Origin: Paramacrobiotus metropolitanus | Lineage: Eukaryota; Tardigrada; Eutardigrada; Parachela; Macrobiotidae | DNA: 64,000 bases | Assembly (NCBI RefSeq): GCF_019649055.1 | Contig: NW_026570222.1 | Span: forward strand, 3,534,001 to 3,598,000 | Direction of reading: 5' to 3' | In this document: positions 10,551 to 20,957 of the stretch, in pieces | Numbering within the stretch: the stretch's first letter is position 1 | Layout: every line of letters begins with the position of its first letter | Notes under the pieces: generated by a model | What the model was told of the DNA's origin: nothing | What the model saw: only the letters and a program-made list of their open reading frames with translations | The model's database searches: none | Made by a program: the position numbers and the translations under genes

Positions 10551-12598
10551 TTATTCGAGTGATATTTTATCGGCGAATTGAGCTAACAGATATGTGAGCA
10601 GTATTCCGAAGAGCAATCCAAAATTTTGAATCAAAAATACTTTCATCCCATCCTTTACACTATGTTGACTGGCAGTTTCTACTGCGATGGTCATTTCCGG
10701 TAACATGTTGACATAGGAAATGTAGATAAACATCCCTGCCGCCAATGCAAAAATCCAACTGCTGGCCGTAGGTAATTCACCCAAAAACACTCCAACAGCA
10801 AATCCCAAAAAACAAGGTAGTCCGGACAAGCAGTTATAGAGGATAGCTCGTTTGAGACTGAGGCCGGTGTTCAGCAAAATGGCAAAGTCGCCCAGCTCGT
10901 GAGGTAATTCCTCGCACATAACCGCCTGTAGAGTGTGGACAACAGTGAACCAAACCGATCACTGTTAAAAACCAGTAAAAATGTTATCGAAGTACTTAAA
11001 TTTTCCAATAAAACCGAAATACATACCGTAATCATGTTCTGTGTACGAGTACAATATTTAAAAAACGTTAATGACCTATTCAGTGTCTGCTTAATACTTA
11101 CATACTTACCAAGCTAATCGAGATCCCACGAAGAATAGACATTGAGAATGCCGCTCCTATACTTAAACCGTCTACACTGGAAAAAAACGTCAAGCTTTAC
11201 ATTGTCTTCCAATCCACATTGGAAATCGCTAATGTCAGTTTTGTTACTTAATTACAAAATATATCACATATAGTAAAATAGGTCGATGAATGATGATATA
11301 CCATGATTACATCTTATACGAAGACTTCGTTTGCTTAATTATCATAATCTCTCATTGATGTACGTGTCAGTTCGTGTATTCCGGAAAGGTATTGTGGGTG
11401 CAAATCCACTTATACAAAAGATCCTGACGACGTGTGATCACTTACAATTTGTGCCTAAAAAACGCAAAAGGTTGCAAGGAAGTAATATTCGGCTTCAGCG
11501 TACGTAGTATTACGTGCTTATCGACATTTTGAGTAAACTTACTCACAGATAACACAGCAGATATTAACGAAATACGTATGTGATAGCCATAATTATATCT
11601 ATGACGTATATTACCAAAAGTGTTGAAATTATTATTGTTACTGTATATCTCGACTGCAAGGTGCAGTCACGCAAATTTTCTGAAGATATTGTGAGCTTAG
11701 CTCTCATAAACTTCTACTCCTAAGTTTGCTTACACTCCATCGCCTGTTAGGATCATCCATGCGACAGTCTTAAGTGATTGTCCTGAATCGCACTGACCGT
11801 GCAGATGGACATGAGGATTTTCGGCATGGGCAGAAGTGCTGGTGCGTGCATGATCAGGATGCACAGAATCCGCAGATGCCTGGGCCGTTTTGTCAAACCC
11901 ATTCTGCTCACGAAGCTGAGCTTCCGTCGGCTGAAATATATCGTGCACGTGGATAGCGCCACTAGGTCTCCGGCTTCTACAAACAGACGTCCGATCCAGA
12001 CAGACTGTCGGCACATTCAGTGCATGCCCAGTATGATTTTGGTCAGTGACAGTTGTCGAAGCCAGATCCTCGTGCGCCGGATGATGGTTACAGTTAAGAA
12101 GAGGTAACGATGTCCGTTCACGAATAGAAATCAGTTTCACCTTTTCTTTGTTTTCCTTACGATACTGAACAGAAAACCGGAGAATGCGCTCCGACAGGAA
12201 GAAGAAATATATTGCCGCCATAATGCCCAGAGATTTATGCAGATAATGTTCGGCGTCCAGTTCATACGCCTGCGGAATGAGATGCAGTATGGCCACGCCG
12301 CTAAGGCAGCCCACCGCCAGACCAATCATCCATGTCAGAATATGCTGAAAGATGTCTTTTTCATGATCGGGTACAGGCAGATCCCGAAGGCTGCACAACT
12401 GCAAACAGTACATACCGCCAGCAGGCCGTAGCACCAGATTTCGATGTGCGAAGGACGCGCAGCGCTTAAGCTTCCGGGTTCGGAGCTAGATATGTTTCCG
12501 GTCGCCAGTTGTGTCTCGTTCACCAGAGCACAGATGTAATCCTGCACAATCGAGCACAAATGCAAAGGGTATGCATCATTATTGGGCGCAGATTTCAT
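10551..12598 (-). CDS. ZIP zinc/metal transporter 1 (SLC39A8/14-like), frameshifted in this assembly
   Basis: Exons in transcript order: 12598-11734, microexon 11454-11446, 11176-11110, 10925-10551. The protein has an extracellular N-terminus, then WCYGLLAVCTVCSCAAFG (TM1), TWMIGLAVGCLSGVAILHLI with PQAYELD (TM2), IYFFFLSERILRF (TM3), a His-rich loop, VDGLSIGAAFS (TM4), MCEELPHELGDFAILLN (TM5, the metal-binding EExPHELGD signature of ZIP8/ZIP14), and three further membrane helices. One base is missing in the run at 12357-12361 (AAAAA on the coding strand), so the frame shifts between CLYPIMKK and DIFQHIL. With it restored, the CDS would be 1317 bases. TM4 reads VHKFVDG where the family has HNxxD. 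AATAAA overlaps the stop codon. Alternatives are a decaying paralog or an assembly error. Paralog of the gene at 45841-48417. Confidence 0.85.
11446..11454 (-). other. 9-base microexon of ZIP transporter 1
   Basis: GCACAAATT lies on the minus strand between TTTTTTAG and GTAAGT. It enters in phase 2 and leaves in phase 2, turning GDG-V-VDGL into GDG-V-H-K-F-VDGL and so restoring the length of the family motif GDGLHNFxDGLA. Without it the protein lacks three residues in membrane helix 4. Confidence 0.7.
12357..12361 (-). other. One-base frameshift in ZIP transporter 1
   Basis: Upstream frame reads CLYPIMKKTSF then stops; downstream frame reads DHEKDIFQHILTWMIG. The paralog (FLPLMKRDYYKKVLMGMVG) aligns without gaps only if the A run has six bases instead of five. 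Confidence 0.8.
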
Positions 12599-14517
12599 TC
12601 CATAATGCGCGGAAAGGCTTTATGCGAGAATATAATAGTGGGGCATCACAGAACTGCGTTGTCGGTCCCATCCCTTCAATACGCACTCAGTCACGCGAAG
12701 CTCAAACACCAAACTAATTTGGCTGAGAATTCAATATTTCGAAAACTGATTGACCATAAAACCGTTATAGCAACTGGCGCATTGTACCGTAAATTTTGAA
12801 GTATTTTTCCGGTATATACAGATTTGCGTGGCAATGAAATTCGAAAGTGTATACATTACAAGCGCATTGAAATAATGCTTGCGGTTTGGATCGCAGTGAT
12901 TTCCGTTCGTATCATAAATGCAACAGTTGGGAAAAGCAGCAGCACGAACCTTAGTTTCAGGTTTCAGCTTGCCGATGTCATACAACAGAAGCCTGACAAA
13001 CGCACGACGAATATCTATATAGTTACATATCGACATAAAGTTGCTTTTTATTCTCGCAGTCAACAGGTACGAGTATCTCGTAGTTCATAAGTATTTCTAG
13101 GTGAGCATGAATTGCAGAATAATGCAGGTTTTGACATATCACAGCTCGATCGACTCAGGTACATGATCGCAACAATGCCGCAAAATAGTGTACTAGAACT
13201 TATAGCTATACTTTAAGCATTGCTGACATTGTGAGCTTTTTAACGGTATTCTTACTGGTAAGCTGCACAGAACAGCACAACACACTGAAAAAACGCAATT
13301 GTATGAACGATTGGCTGAAGTAAACAAAATTACTTAATAAAAATTTGCGTTTGTACACAGAGTTTTAACAGTCCACGGATAACGAAATTATCGATGGCAA
13401 AAAATAAGATCTTCCTTTATATATATATGGTTATACGGCATACGCAAATGCCTTTTATATATATGCCGTAAATGTAGTTCTATACATAAAAAACAATAAA
13501 AATAGTACAATACAACTCACCTGTTCCGCCTCGATTTAATGCCTTATTTGTTTTTCAGAAAAGTTGTAATTATATTTCTGATAATCTACAACTTAACATT
13601 TCCTATTAAAAATCCGGCGCATACAACGCTTGGAGTAATTATACTGCGTGTACCATAACAGATATCTTGATTTTTCTTTTCCCCATTAAAGATTGTGCTG
13701 CTGAAGCTTGTTATTACTAATTGCACTTTAACTGGATCCCGAAACGGATCAAGTGAGCAGACTTCATCCTTGGCGGGATAACGCCGTTTTCGCATTTCCG
13801 GTACTGTTTGCAGTACTTTTGCAGGTGTGAACGCAAATGACCTAGCAGGGTCGAAAACGCATATATGTAACCATTATTTCTGAGATTTCGTGACGTTTGT
13901 TCTTGGTTAAATAACTGCTTCAGGCACTTATCTGCACAGGAAAAGATCTACCAACCCAAATTGCAAATATTATAGCGGGAACGGTAACTGCTCGTGAAAC
14001 GATAACGCTTAACGCGCGCGACTTTGTGTATTGTACAATACATGGTACAGCTGCTACAGTAGTGGATTTGCGATCGGTTTTCTAGGATTTAGATTCGCAA
14101 CAGGATGACTTAAGTAAGTAATCTGGCTCGAAGTTACATAAGTTGCTTGCCACGGCTAATATATAACAACGAAAACCTGACCTTTCTTTGACCCTACAGT
14201 AGTATGTTTTGGGACAGCAAAAATATTTCGGGATTGTGCGCCAGTGTATCCGTCAATTACTTGCAGTATTAGTCGATGCCAGAATATCTTCTGATGTCTA
14301 TTTAAAGACTAACATTAATTTGCGGAACTGTTTTACAATTCCTTGCGTCACTTTGTGAACAATTTGCAATTGCAGCTAGTACTACGCCAGTTTTTAAAAT
14401 TATAAAAGAAGATATAAGCCTAGGTATTTTAATACATATATTTTTTTGTCCGCCTCTGAGAAATTGGCTTATATTGAAGAATGCGATGCAGTTGCCAGCT
14501 TGATTTGCATGATAGCC

Positions 14518-14580
14518 CGATTCATCGGACTATGATATGGGACTCCTATATTATTACGAGTACCATAGTCCGATGAATCG
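14518..14580. repeat. Hairpin with 17-base perfect arms
   Basis: CGATTCATCGGACTATG at 14518-14534 pairs exactly with CATAGTCCGATGAATCG at 14564-14580 across a 29-base loop. It could be a small RNA precursor or a relic of a foldback element. Confidence 0.7.
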
Positions 14581-15355
14581 ATGACCGAAAAAAACCTTCA
14601 ATTGCACTCACCTTAGATTTTACAAGAGTGTATGTAATTTTGGAACTATAGTAAGTTAACAGTGGTACGGTAATTTTCGACGGCGTTGCAGACCGGCTTA
14701 AACAATATTAGAGACTAGAGAGTGTTTAATTGTCTAATTGTTCTGCACCAACAGATTTAATTTTGCATAATTCTATATACATTAAATTCTGTACTTTTAT
14801 GTACTGTAATGCATAACGTGTACATATTATTATGAGGTATGAGGATTACAGAAAACGTATTTTTAGGCTTGTTGCGCGGCATAATTATGGCGTATATGCA
14901 TTTAACAATGCAAACCGACGAGTACAACGTTTATGTTGATTCAAATTATGATTTATTGTTCGCCAGGATTTTACTGTAAATCCTATGTTATATTGATTAG
15001 GTTCTTCGGCAAAATCGGTTCATTTTAATTTTGTCGGTGTTGCCGGAATACCTGTCTCAAAACACTCGAACGGTCCAAACTGTTCGCGGTGCAAATTGCG
15101 TACGTCTGTCGTGTCTGTGACTCTGTAGTACTAGATTATTATAACATGTGTATACGGTATAACGCAAAACAAGATGCATTACGCACATTTCTGCCAGCTG
15201 TAGCTCGAGGGCTATTTTCCAGCGCAGCAACATTTTTCATCAAATCTGGCAAACTGAGAATTCTGTAATGATGTTGCTTGCCTTACGTCTTTCAGTCTGT
15301 TGATAATTTTGAAGCTAGCATGTAACCAGAAAATTTGCGCGCTTTCATTTAGAAG

Positions 15356-15422
15356 TCCATCCGCAGCTGTGCTGTCCTACTGTCCATCACGAACAGTATC
15401 TCGACGGCTAGCTGCGGATGGA
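15356..15422. ncRNA. Possible microRNA-type hairpin
   Basis: TCCATCCGCAGCT at 15356 pairs perfectly with AGCTGCGGATGGA ending at 15422. The stem continues with one bulge (GTGCTGTC..CTACTGT against AACAGTATCTCGACGGCT), leaving a terminal loop of about 8 bases and a stem of about 25 pairs. Length (67 bases) and shape are those of a pre-miRNA. I do not recognise the arm as a known family. Confidence 0.35.
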
Positions 15423-17057
15423 ACCGGTAAAGTCATCTTTCAAAATAGAAATCGGATTTTCCTGGATTGGACCTAAATCATTTTAGCTTGACCTTAGTAT
15501 AGAAGTTCCGTTGTACACCAGGTGGAAGATCATAATCTTAACACACGGAGCTCGGTATTCTTGTTGGTTTGATAATGTTCGCCTTCCTTTATGTGTCCTT
15601 ATTTTCAAAGTTCCATTTCTTTGTTTACTTTATTTAATGTCTCCTAAATATGTCAAGTTCCGACTACTTACTTCCTGACAATTGCTTATTTAACCACGAT
15701 TTTCATTTTTATATCATGATCAGACTTATTATAATTTAAGTACTTTCACGTGCGGCAGCGGGCAGCCTGTATCGTAATCATCGCTCGTTTTCTTGTCATT
15801 GTCAGTAACAATTGATACTGTCTTGTGGTAAATCTGATGACCACTTCGGGCTTAATTAGAGTTTCCAGCAGTTGAATAGTTGGAAAGTTGGAATAGTATG
15901 CTTTCGAATAAATTTGCAAGTTATCAATGATTATGAAGTTTAGAAATCCTTTTCCTGGACGCGAATGTTCCTTTCCTTTGTGGCTGCAAGAGTGTGGAGA
16001 AGACAAGCCGTGTAAAGCGATGAAGTTTTTGAGTATCGGTGTGACGCAAGAATTGATGTATTCATCTGGCCGGCTTCCTCTCAGATTTTGTACACTCTCT
16101 CCTTTCCATTGTTGACTGGGAATTTGATTTCTGAATTTGACTTTGTTGTTTGCTGTATATCGGTACCTTAATTAAACCTGTCGATCAGAGCAAAGCGTTT
16201 TGTTGATGACAATGTGGTTCAACTAAATTATTAATAAACAATATAGCTGCATGCCTGTTAAAATGTGTTCCAAATAATATATCAATTCGCTTAGAGTATT
16301 CTTACTATTTTGCACGCAATTTGTACAAACTCAAGCAAACAATTAATAAAGATTATGTAGACATTTCTGTGATAAAAACTTGTAAACCAATGAAAAAGAT
16401 GATGCAAGGCACATTCTCACATAATCAACAGCTAACATTTAGCAGGTCACTTAACTGGGATGCATAGAACTGCAAAGATACAGTATTTTGTATTTATAAT
16501 CCACAATGTTTTTAAACCCAAGTTGGGATCCTCTTCCACTTATACAGTCTGTGGTACAGTACGGTACTTCTTTCCATCAGATTCTATCGGTACCTTTACG
16601 AATCCAGTTTGTGATAAAATGCTCATCACTGTTATTCACTGGCATGAGCCTCATAAAAATTTTTGAATAGCTGTATGACAGCGATGTCGTAATGACATGA
16701 TTATGCATCAGTGAGTCCAGTTCAAACATGCGAGGTCAGCAAAGTACGCTACATACTGGGCGCTCATTTTGCCGATGGTGCCGTTTTTAAATCCTAATTT
16801 ACAACCTCATTACGAATCCGAAAAAGCTCACTAGCAGCTGTCATACTCATAGGCATGTAAGGCGCATTTTGAAGAGAAAGCCAGAATTAAGCCATTTCCC
16901 GCGGAGAGCGCGCGGCATCGAATGGCCCCTTCTCTTCTTTCTCTTTAAGCATCCATTTGTTCAGTGTACGATTCCGGTTGGTCTAGGCCGAGCTTCCAGC
17001 GGAAACCGTTCCATCTTTATTAGCCCGTAAGGAACGACATCAGCAGATTGGCGCCTG

Positions 17058-17613
17058 TCAGCAGTTGTCTGGATCGTTCACATTCATTTGCATTGGACAA
17101 AAGGAATTCCGGTGCCGCATTTTTTCCCAGCATCGCTAAACGGCATTTAAGCGGAAGCGCACAGCGCATACAGCAGCACGTTTAGCTTTGTTGGAATAGA
17201 CGTTTTGCATAGCGCGTGCAGCGGTCATATTAATATTGATTCTCAATTTATATCCCATACATCTATCCAGAATCCAGACTGCGCATGCACTATGCATTTA
17301 TTATGATCTTCTATCCAGCCGAGATTTCATTGTATTGTTAAACACAGGAGTACACATATATTTCGTTCCGGGCACGCACAAACGATCACTTGAGAGTTGA
17401 GATCGGTTTGCTACTTCATGAACGCTTTTACTTGGCTGTGGGATTTGCTGAACAGTGTACGTTACGAATTCGTGGACTTACCTGTTGCGGAACACTTGCA
17501 AGCCGGCAGTGAATCATTTCCGGTTTGACTCGTTCTGTTACTCCAGCCTTTTTTGATCTTCTCTTGGCGGGACGTTGTTGATGCGACAATCGGTAATGCA
17601 ACACTAGTGTCAT
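17058..17613 (-). CDS. Possible small two-exon gene, unrecognised
   Basis: Exon 1 (17613-17482) encodes 44 residues starting MTLVLHYRLSH with a basic stretch RPAKRRSKK, and ends CAACAG|GTAAGT, a perfect donor. A TATATAAG box lies about 35 bases upstream of the ATG on the same strand. A possible second exon (17135-17058), after GTTTAG and in phase, would add 25 residues ending NVNDPDNC and a stop. The region 16900-17200 is GC-richer than its surroundings. No family is recognised, other frames there are also open, and exon 2 is a guess. Confidence 0.3.
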
Positions 17614-18405
17614 ATATATGGTGAAATACTGATGATTCACCCGCTACTTATATACACGGCGGTAAAAAACTTTCTGCAAGTCAGCTTTAATTTTCCGTAA
17701 GTGCATTTATTCCTGCACGTATTAAATTCGTTCCCGGAAGTTTTTATCATTGAGTTTTGCTTTAACGGAGCCAAATTTTACGCGCTGTCCTTTCCAGCCA
17801 ATATAGTTAGTCGTTACGCACATTTTCACATAGAAGTATACTTAACTGCGGATTGGAAACATTAAACGTGTATACTGGTATACTGTAGTGAAAATAGTTT
17901 CGTTTCGGAAATACGAATCTTGCCCTAACTTCCACTGGAAACTTATTGATTGTTGTATTGTTTTAAAATAAACAAACTCTTACAGTTAATCGTCGCGGAT
18001 ATATTGACGGATTTATCACGTTTTGCCGGAAACTGGTTGTATCTACTTCGAGCGCGAACATAGTAATAATTTGGTTTTATCGAGTGTTCATAATTGTGGC
18101 AGAAGAGGGCTGGCTCATGAATGCTTTACGAACTGAACTGAAGAGCTCTTGATATCATCGTAAGCGCTGACTGTATTTTACCAACGGAAAACGTAAGTGG
18201 TACATGTTTACGTACTCGATCAGCTGAAATTTTGCGGAACTTGATCGTTTTCTTGGAACCCGTGTGGTACAGCCGGTAAATCGATAACAACAAAACATTT
18301 ACAGAGCGCACTGATTGGTGGACAGCAGCACAGCGCAAATTTCCCGCGGGCACGACTCGTACGTTTCCTAAAGCACACAGCGTGTTGAACCATAAAACTG
18401 CATAA

Positions 18406-18666
18406 ATGTGGTCCAGTCTTTTTGGACATCGTGATCGACACAACTACCGTGGTAGTACGCTCGATATTGGCCATCCCAACTTGCACGGATTACATCCGCC
18501 TCCTGGATATCCCGGTCGTACATACGTTCCGCCACCACCGCACTACTTCCCGCCCCCTCAACCTGTTTACGTCGAGCATCGTGCCGTGAGGAAGTCACCT
18601 GGCTGTTTCTTCTGCTGTTTTCCAATTCCTTTATGCATACCGTGTGACTGCTTTGATTGTTGTTAG
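18406..18666 (+). CDS. Small proline-rich protein with Cys-rich C-terminus
   Basis: An 86-residue ORF starting MWSSLFGHRDRHNYRG. The middle is rich in Pro, Gly and Tyr (HPPPGYPGRTYVPPPPHYF). The C-terminus is SPGCFFCCFPIPLCIPCDCF followed by DCC, a compact cysteine cluster like those in CYSTM-type or palmitoylated small membrane-associated proteins. That resemblance is only in composition, so function is unknown. It is followed after 62 bases by another short ORF on the same strand. Confidence 0.55.
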   Translation: MWSSLFGHRDRHNYRGSTLDIGHPNLHGLHPPPGYPGRTYVPPPPHYFPPPQPVYVEHRAVRKSPGCFFCCFPIPLCIPCDCFDCC

Positions 18667-18728
18667 TACTGACCTGACCTTTAGATACAGTTGTATATTC
18701 GTAACATAGCCCTTTTCCTAAGCACAAT

Positions 18729-18944
18729 ATGGACGCTGCTAACTGGGATTATTTACATTATCTCGATCTGGGACGGCCGGAAGTGGCTGTTGGACCAAAT
18801 GAGCGAGAGGCTATCGAAGAGAACGAAGCGGATTCGGTACCATCTTTAGAATTCGTGGCACACCACAACGACGCTGCACCGCGGCGCGGATCATTCTCAC
18901 AGCGTCCCCTCCTCGAAAAGCTGACGGAAAAAATGGAAAGATGA
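18729..18944 (+). CDS. Short acidic ORF, unrecognised
   Basis: A 71-residue ORF starting MDAANWDYLHYLDLGRPE, acidic in the middle (EREAIEENEADS), ending RPLLEKLTEKMER. It begins 62 bases after the stop of the Pro/Cys-rich ORF. No splice pair that joins the two is evident, so it may be a second cistron, a separate gene or an exon of something unseen. AATAAATAAA near 19265 could serve both. No family recognised. Confidence 0.4.
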   Translation: MDAANWDYLHYLDLGRPEVAVGPNEREAIEENEADSVPSLEFVAHHNDAAPRRGSFSQRPLLEKLTEKMER

Positions 18945-18959
18945 ACAGTGTACGTGGAG

Positions 18960-20957
18960 AAGGACAGCCGCCTCCGAATCCCATTTTTGAATTCCCTGCG
19001 ATGTGCTGCTTCGATGCATCTCGACTTTCAATAGTTTATTTTTAAGGCATAGTTAGTCATAGCTATTCAGTTGGCGATACGGCATCATGGATATTCTGTC
19101 AACGTTATTTAATATACAGTACTGTTTAAATGTTTAATGAGCAGTTTTAACAATGCACAACGCAGTTGTGCTTCCATATATTTATATTAGAAACACAGCA
19201 TGTCGAAATTATTGTATGTGTAGGCACGCGTGCTGCATGCTCGCTGACTTTTGAAACGACGCTTAATAAATAAAACGAAAGAATTCTTTCACGGGATTCC
19301 AAGGATGTTGCAGTGCGCGCGCTTTCATGATAATAATATGTTGAGTTGTTAGCCGTATACTGTACTATAATTATAATTACAACCTGTAACGTAAGTGATC
19401 TTCTATCTCAAAATCGCTGCTTGTTGTTAGCATGTAATACATTTTTTGCCCTAGAGTACTTGTAGATATTGTATCTATATTGGTGAACCACACAAAGTTT
19501 TTAATTTTCGGAATATCCCCATCGTTGATGCTTTTGATCAGTTAGTCGCTGCAGGCTGCAGCATAAAATTCAATCAATACCCAGTCGATATTTTATAGCA
19601 TGCTGATGAAACACTATTATTCTTACTGTGAATCTGCGATACATGAACTTACATACTACCTCCTCGTATGCTATTCTTACGTATACACATCTTATTCGAT
19701 AGCAAGATTATTATTACTCATACAATAACAGTTATTAGTTAATATTAGTATTGATATGACGGTAATAATGCAATTAAACGGCGCTTGGTTCATCAACGGG
19801 CACCGTACCGTATTTATATCCATTATCCATATAATAATTATAATTATGTACTCACCATGGTAAAGTATACGGTCCCACGCTAATTAGGGATAACCACCTA
19901 TCGTCGTGGCGCACGGTAAACGGTAACGGTGCAGCGGTAAGTAGTAAGTACTCAGTCTTCAAAGTTCCAATTTTGATGAGCGTCCTTGTGTAATTATTTA
20001 TAGCGCGCCATATTGCTGTCGTGTTATAATATGGAAAGCCACAGCCCCGACCTTGACATTTCAAAGTTTGACTCACATCCGTTCCCATTTGAAATATTAA
20101 AAAAGCATCGGAAAATCCCGGTAGTGCTCCCCATATGTCGTGTTCTACAGGAACCTACATATCTATATCTATACACGCATCCATGTGCTGTTATGTACCG
20201 AAATTAATATTACTTCCGATTACGTAGTAACAAATCTAGTATTTTTATTAACGATGGGCATTGTTATCAGTTATGAACTTATGAATATCAGTACGTAATT
20301 TACAATCTTGCAGTCCAGTGAAACTGCAAAACTAATTAATTTTAATTTCCAAACGTAAGTATCTATGTTGCGAACACAAAGCCAAGAATTTCATTGTACC
20401 AATCGTAAAATAAACCTGTTATGCGAGCGGCTTATGGTTAGGTCTGGCCATTCCTGTTGCCACTGTCTTGTCACCAAATTGATTGACTTGTAATAAATTT
20501 GCAAAAATAACAGCTTTTGCTGGTTTCTTCAAAATGTCACACCATCAGGTAACTCTACTGCTTTCTCGTAGGCTGCCTTTTATTACGCTAAAAACATCGG
20601 TAAATTATGTTAGTTTATAGAAGGTTGTCTTGCCATTTACAAAAAAGGCCGCTCGTTAGTGAGAATGTGTCGGCCACCCTTGGGCGTGAGCGCAAGTGTC
20701 ATTAATTATTTTTTAATGTTTTGTTTTTCTGCCTTTTATAATTTTATTAATTTTCAGATTTTGTGACATTCTAATTTTCGTTGATTTCATGGTCGAGAAC
20801 CTTATGGCTAGCTGGCTCTTCGGTGCTTTTGTGGCAGTGATTGAGCTTAATTTTATTGTTTGAGCTGCCACTAGCTGCATGCAAAAGGGTAAATTATAAA
20901 CCTTTTGAAGTTTCAAGTAGTCTTCGCCTCTTCGTTCCGGTGGTACTCTGGTCCGCC
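18960..20957. other. Intergenic region upstream of MED18
   Basis: About 2 kb, AT-rich. A plus-strand frame containing MESHSPDLDISKFDSHPFP (from about 20031) shows no family match or splice context. Otherwise nothing recognisable. Confidence 0.45.

Larger units (their letters stand above)
12600..17057. other. Large gene-poor region
   Basis: About 4.4 kb of AT-rich sequence. I find no exon with family resemblance. It contains two RNA-type hairpins (14518-14580 and 15356-15422, listed separately) and several ORFs of 60-110 codons without homology signal. The open frames at 12731-13063 (minus) and 15746-16006 (minus) lack splice or conservation support. Confidence 0.5.

Noticed and set aside
17419-17457. 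Plus-strand first exon reading MNAFTWLWDLLNS before GTACGT, resembling a small-GTPase N-terminus
   Set aside because: No downstream P-loop exon was found, and the opposite strand has a better TATA box, start and donor.
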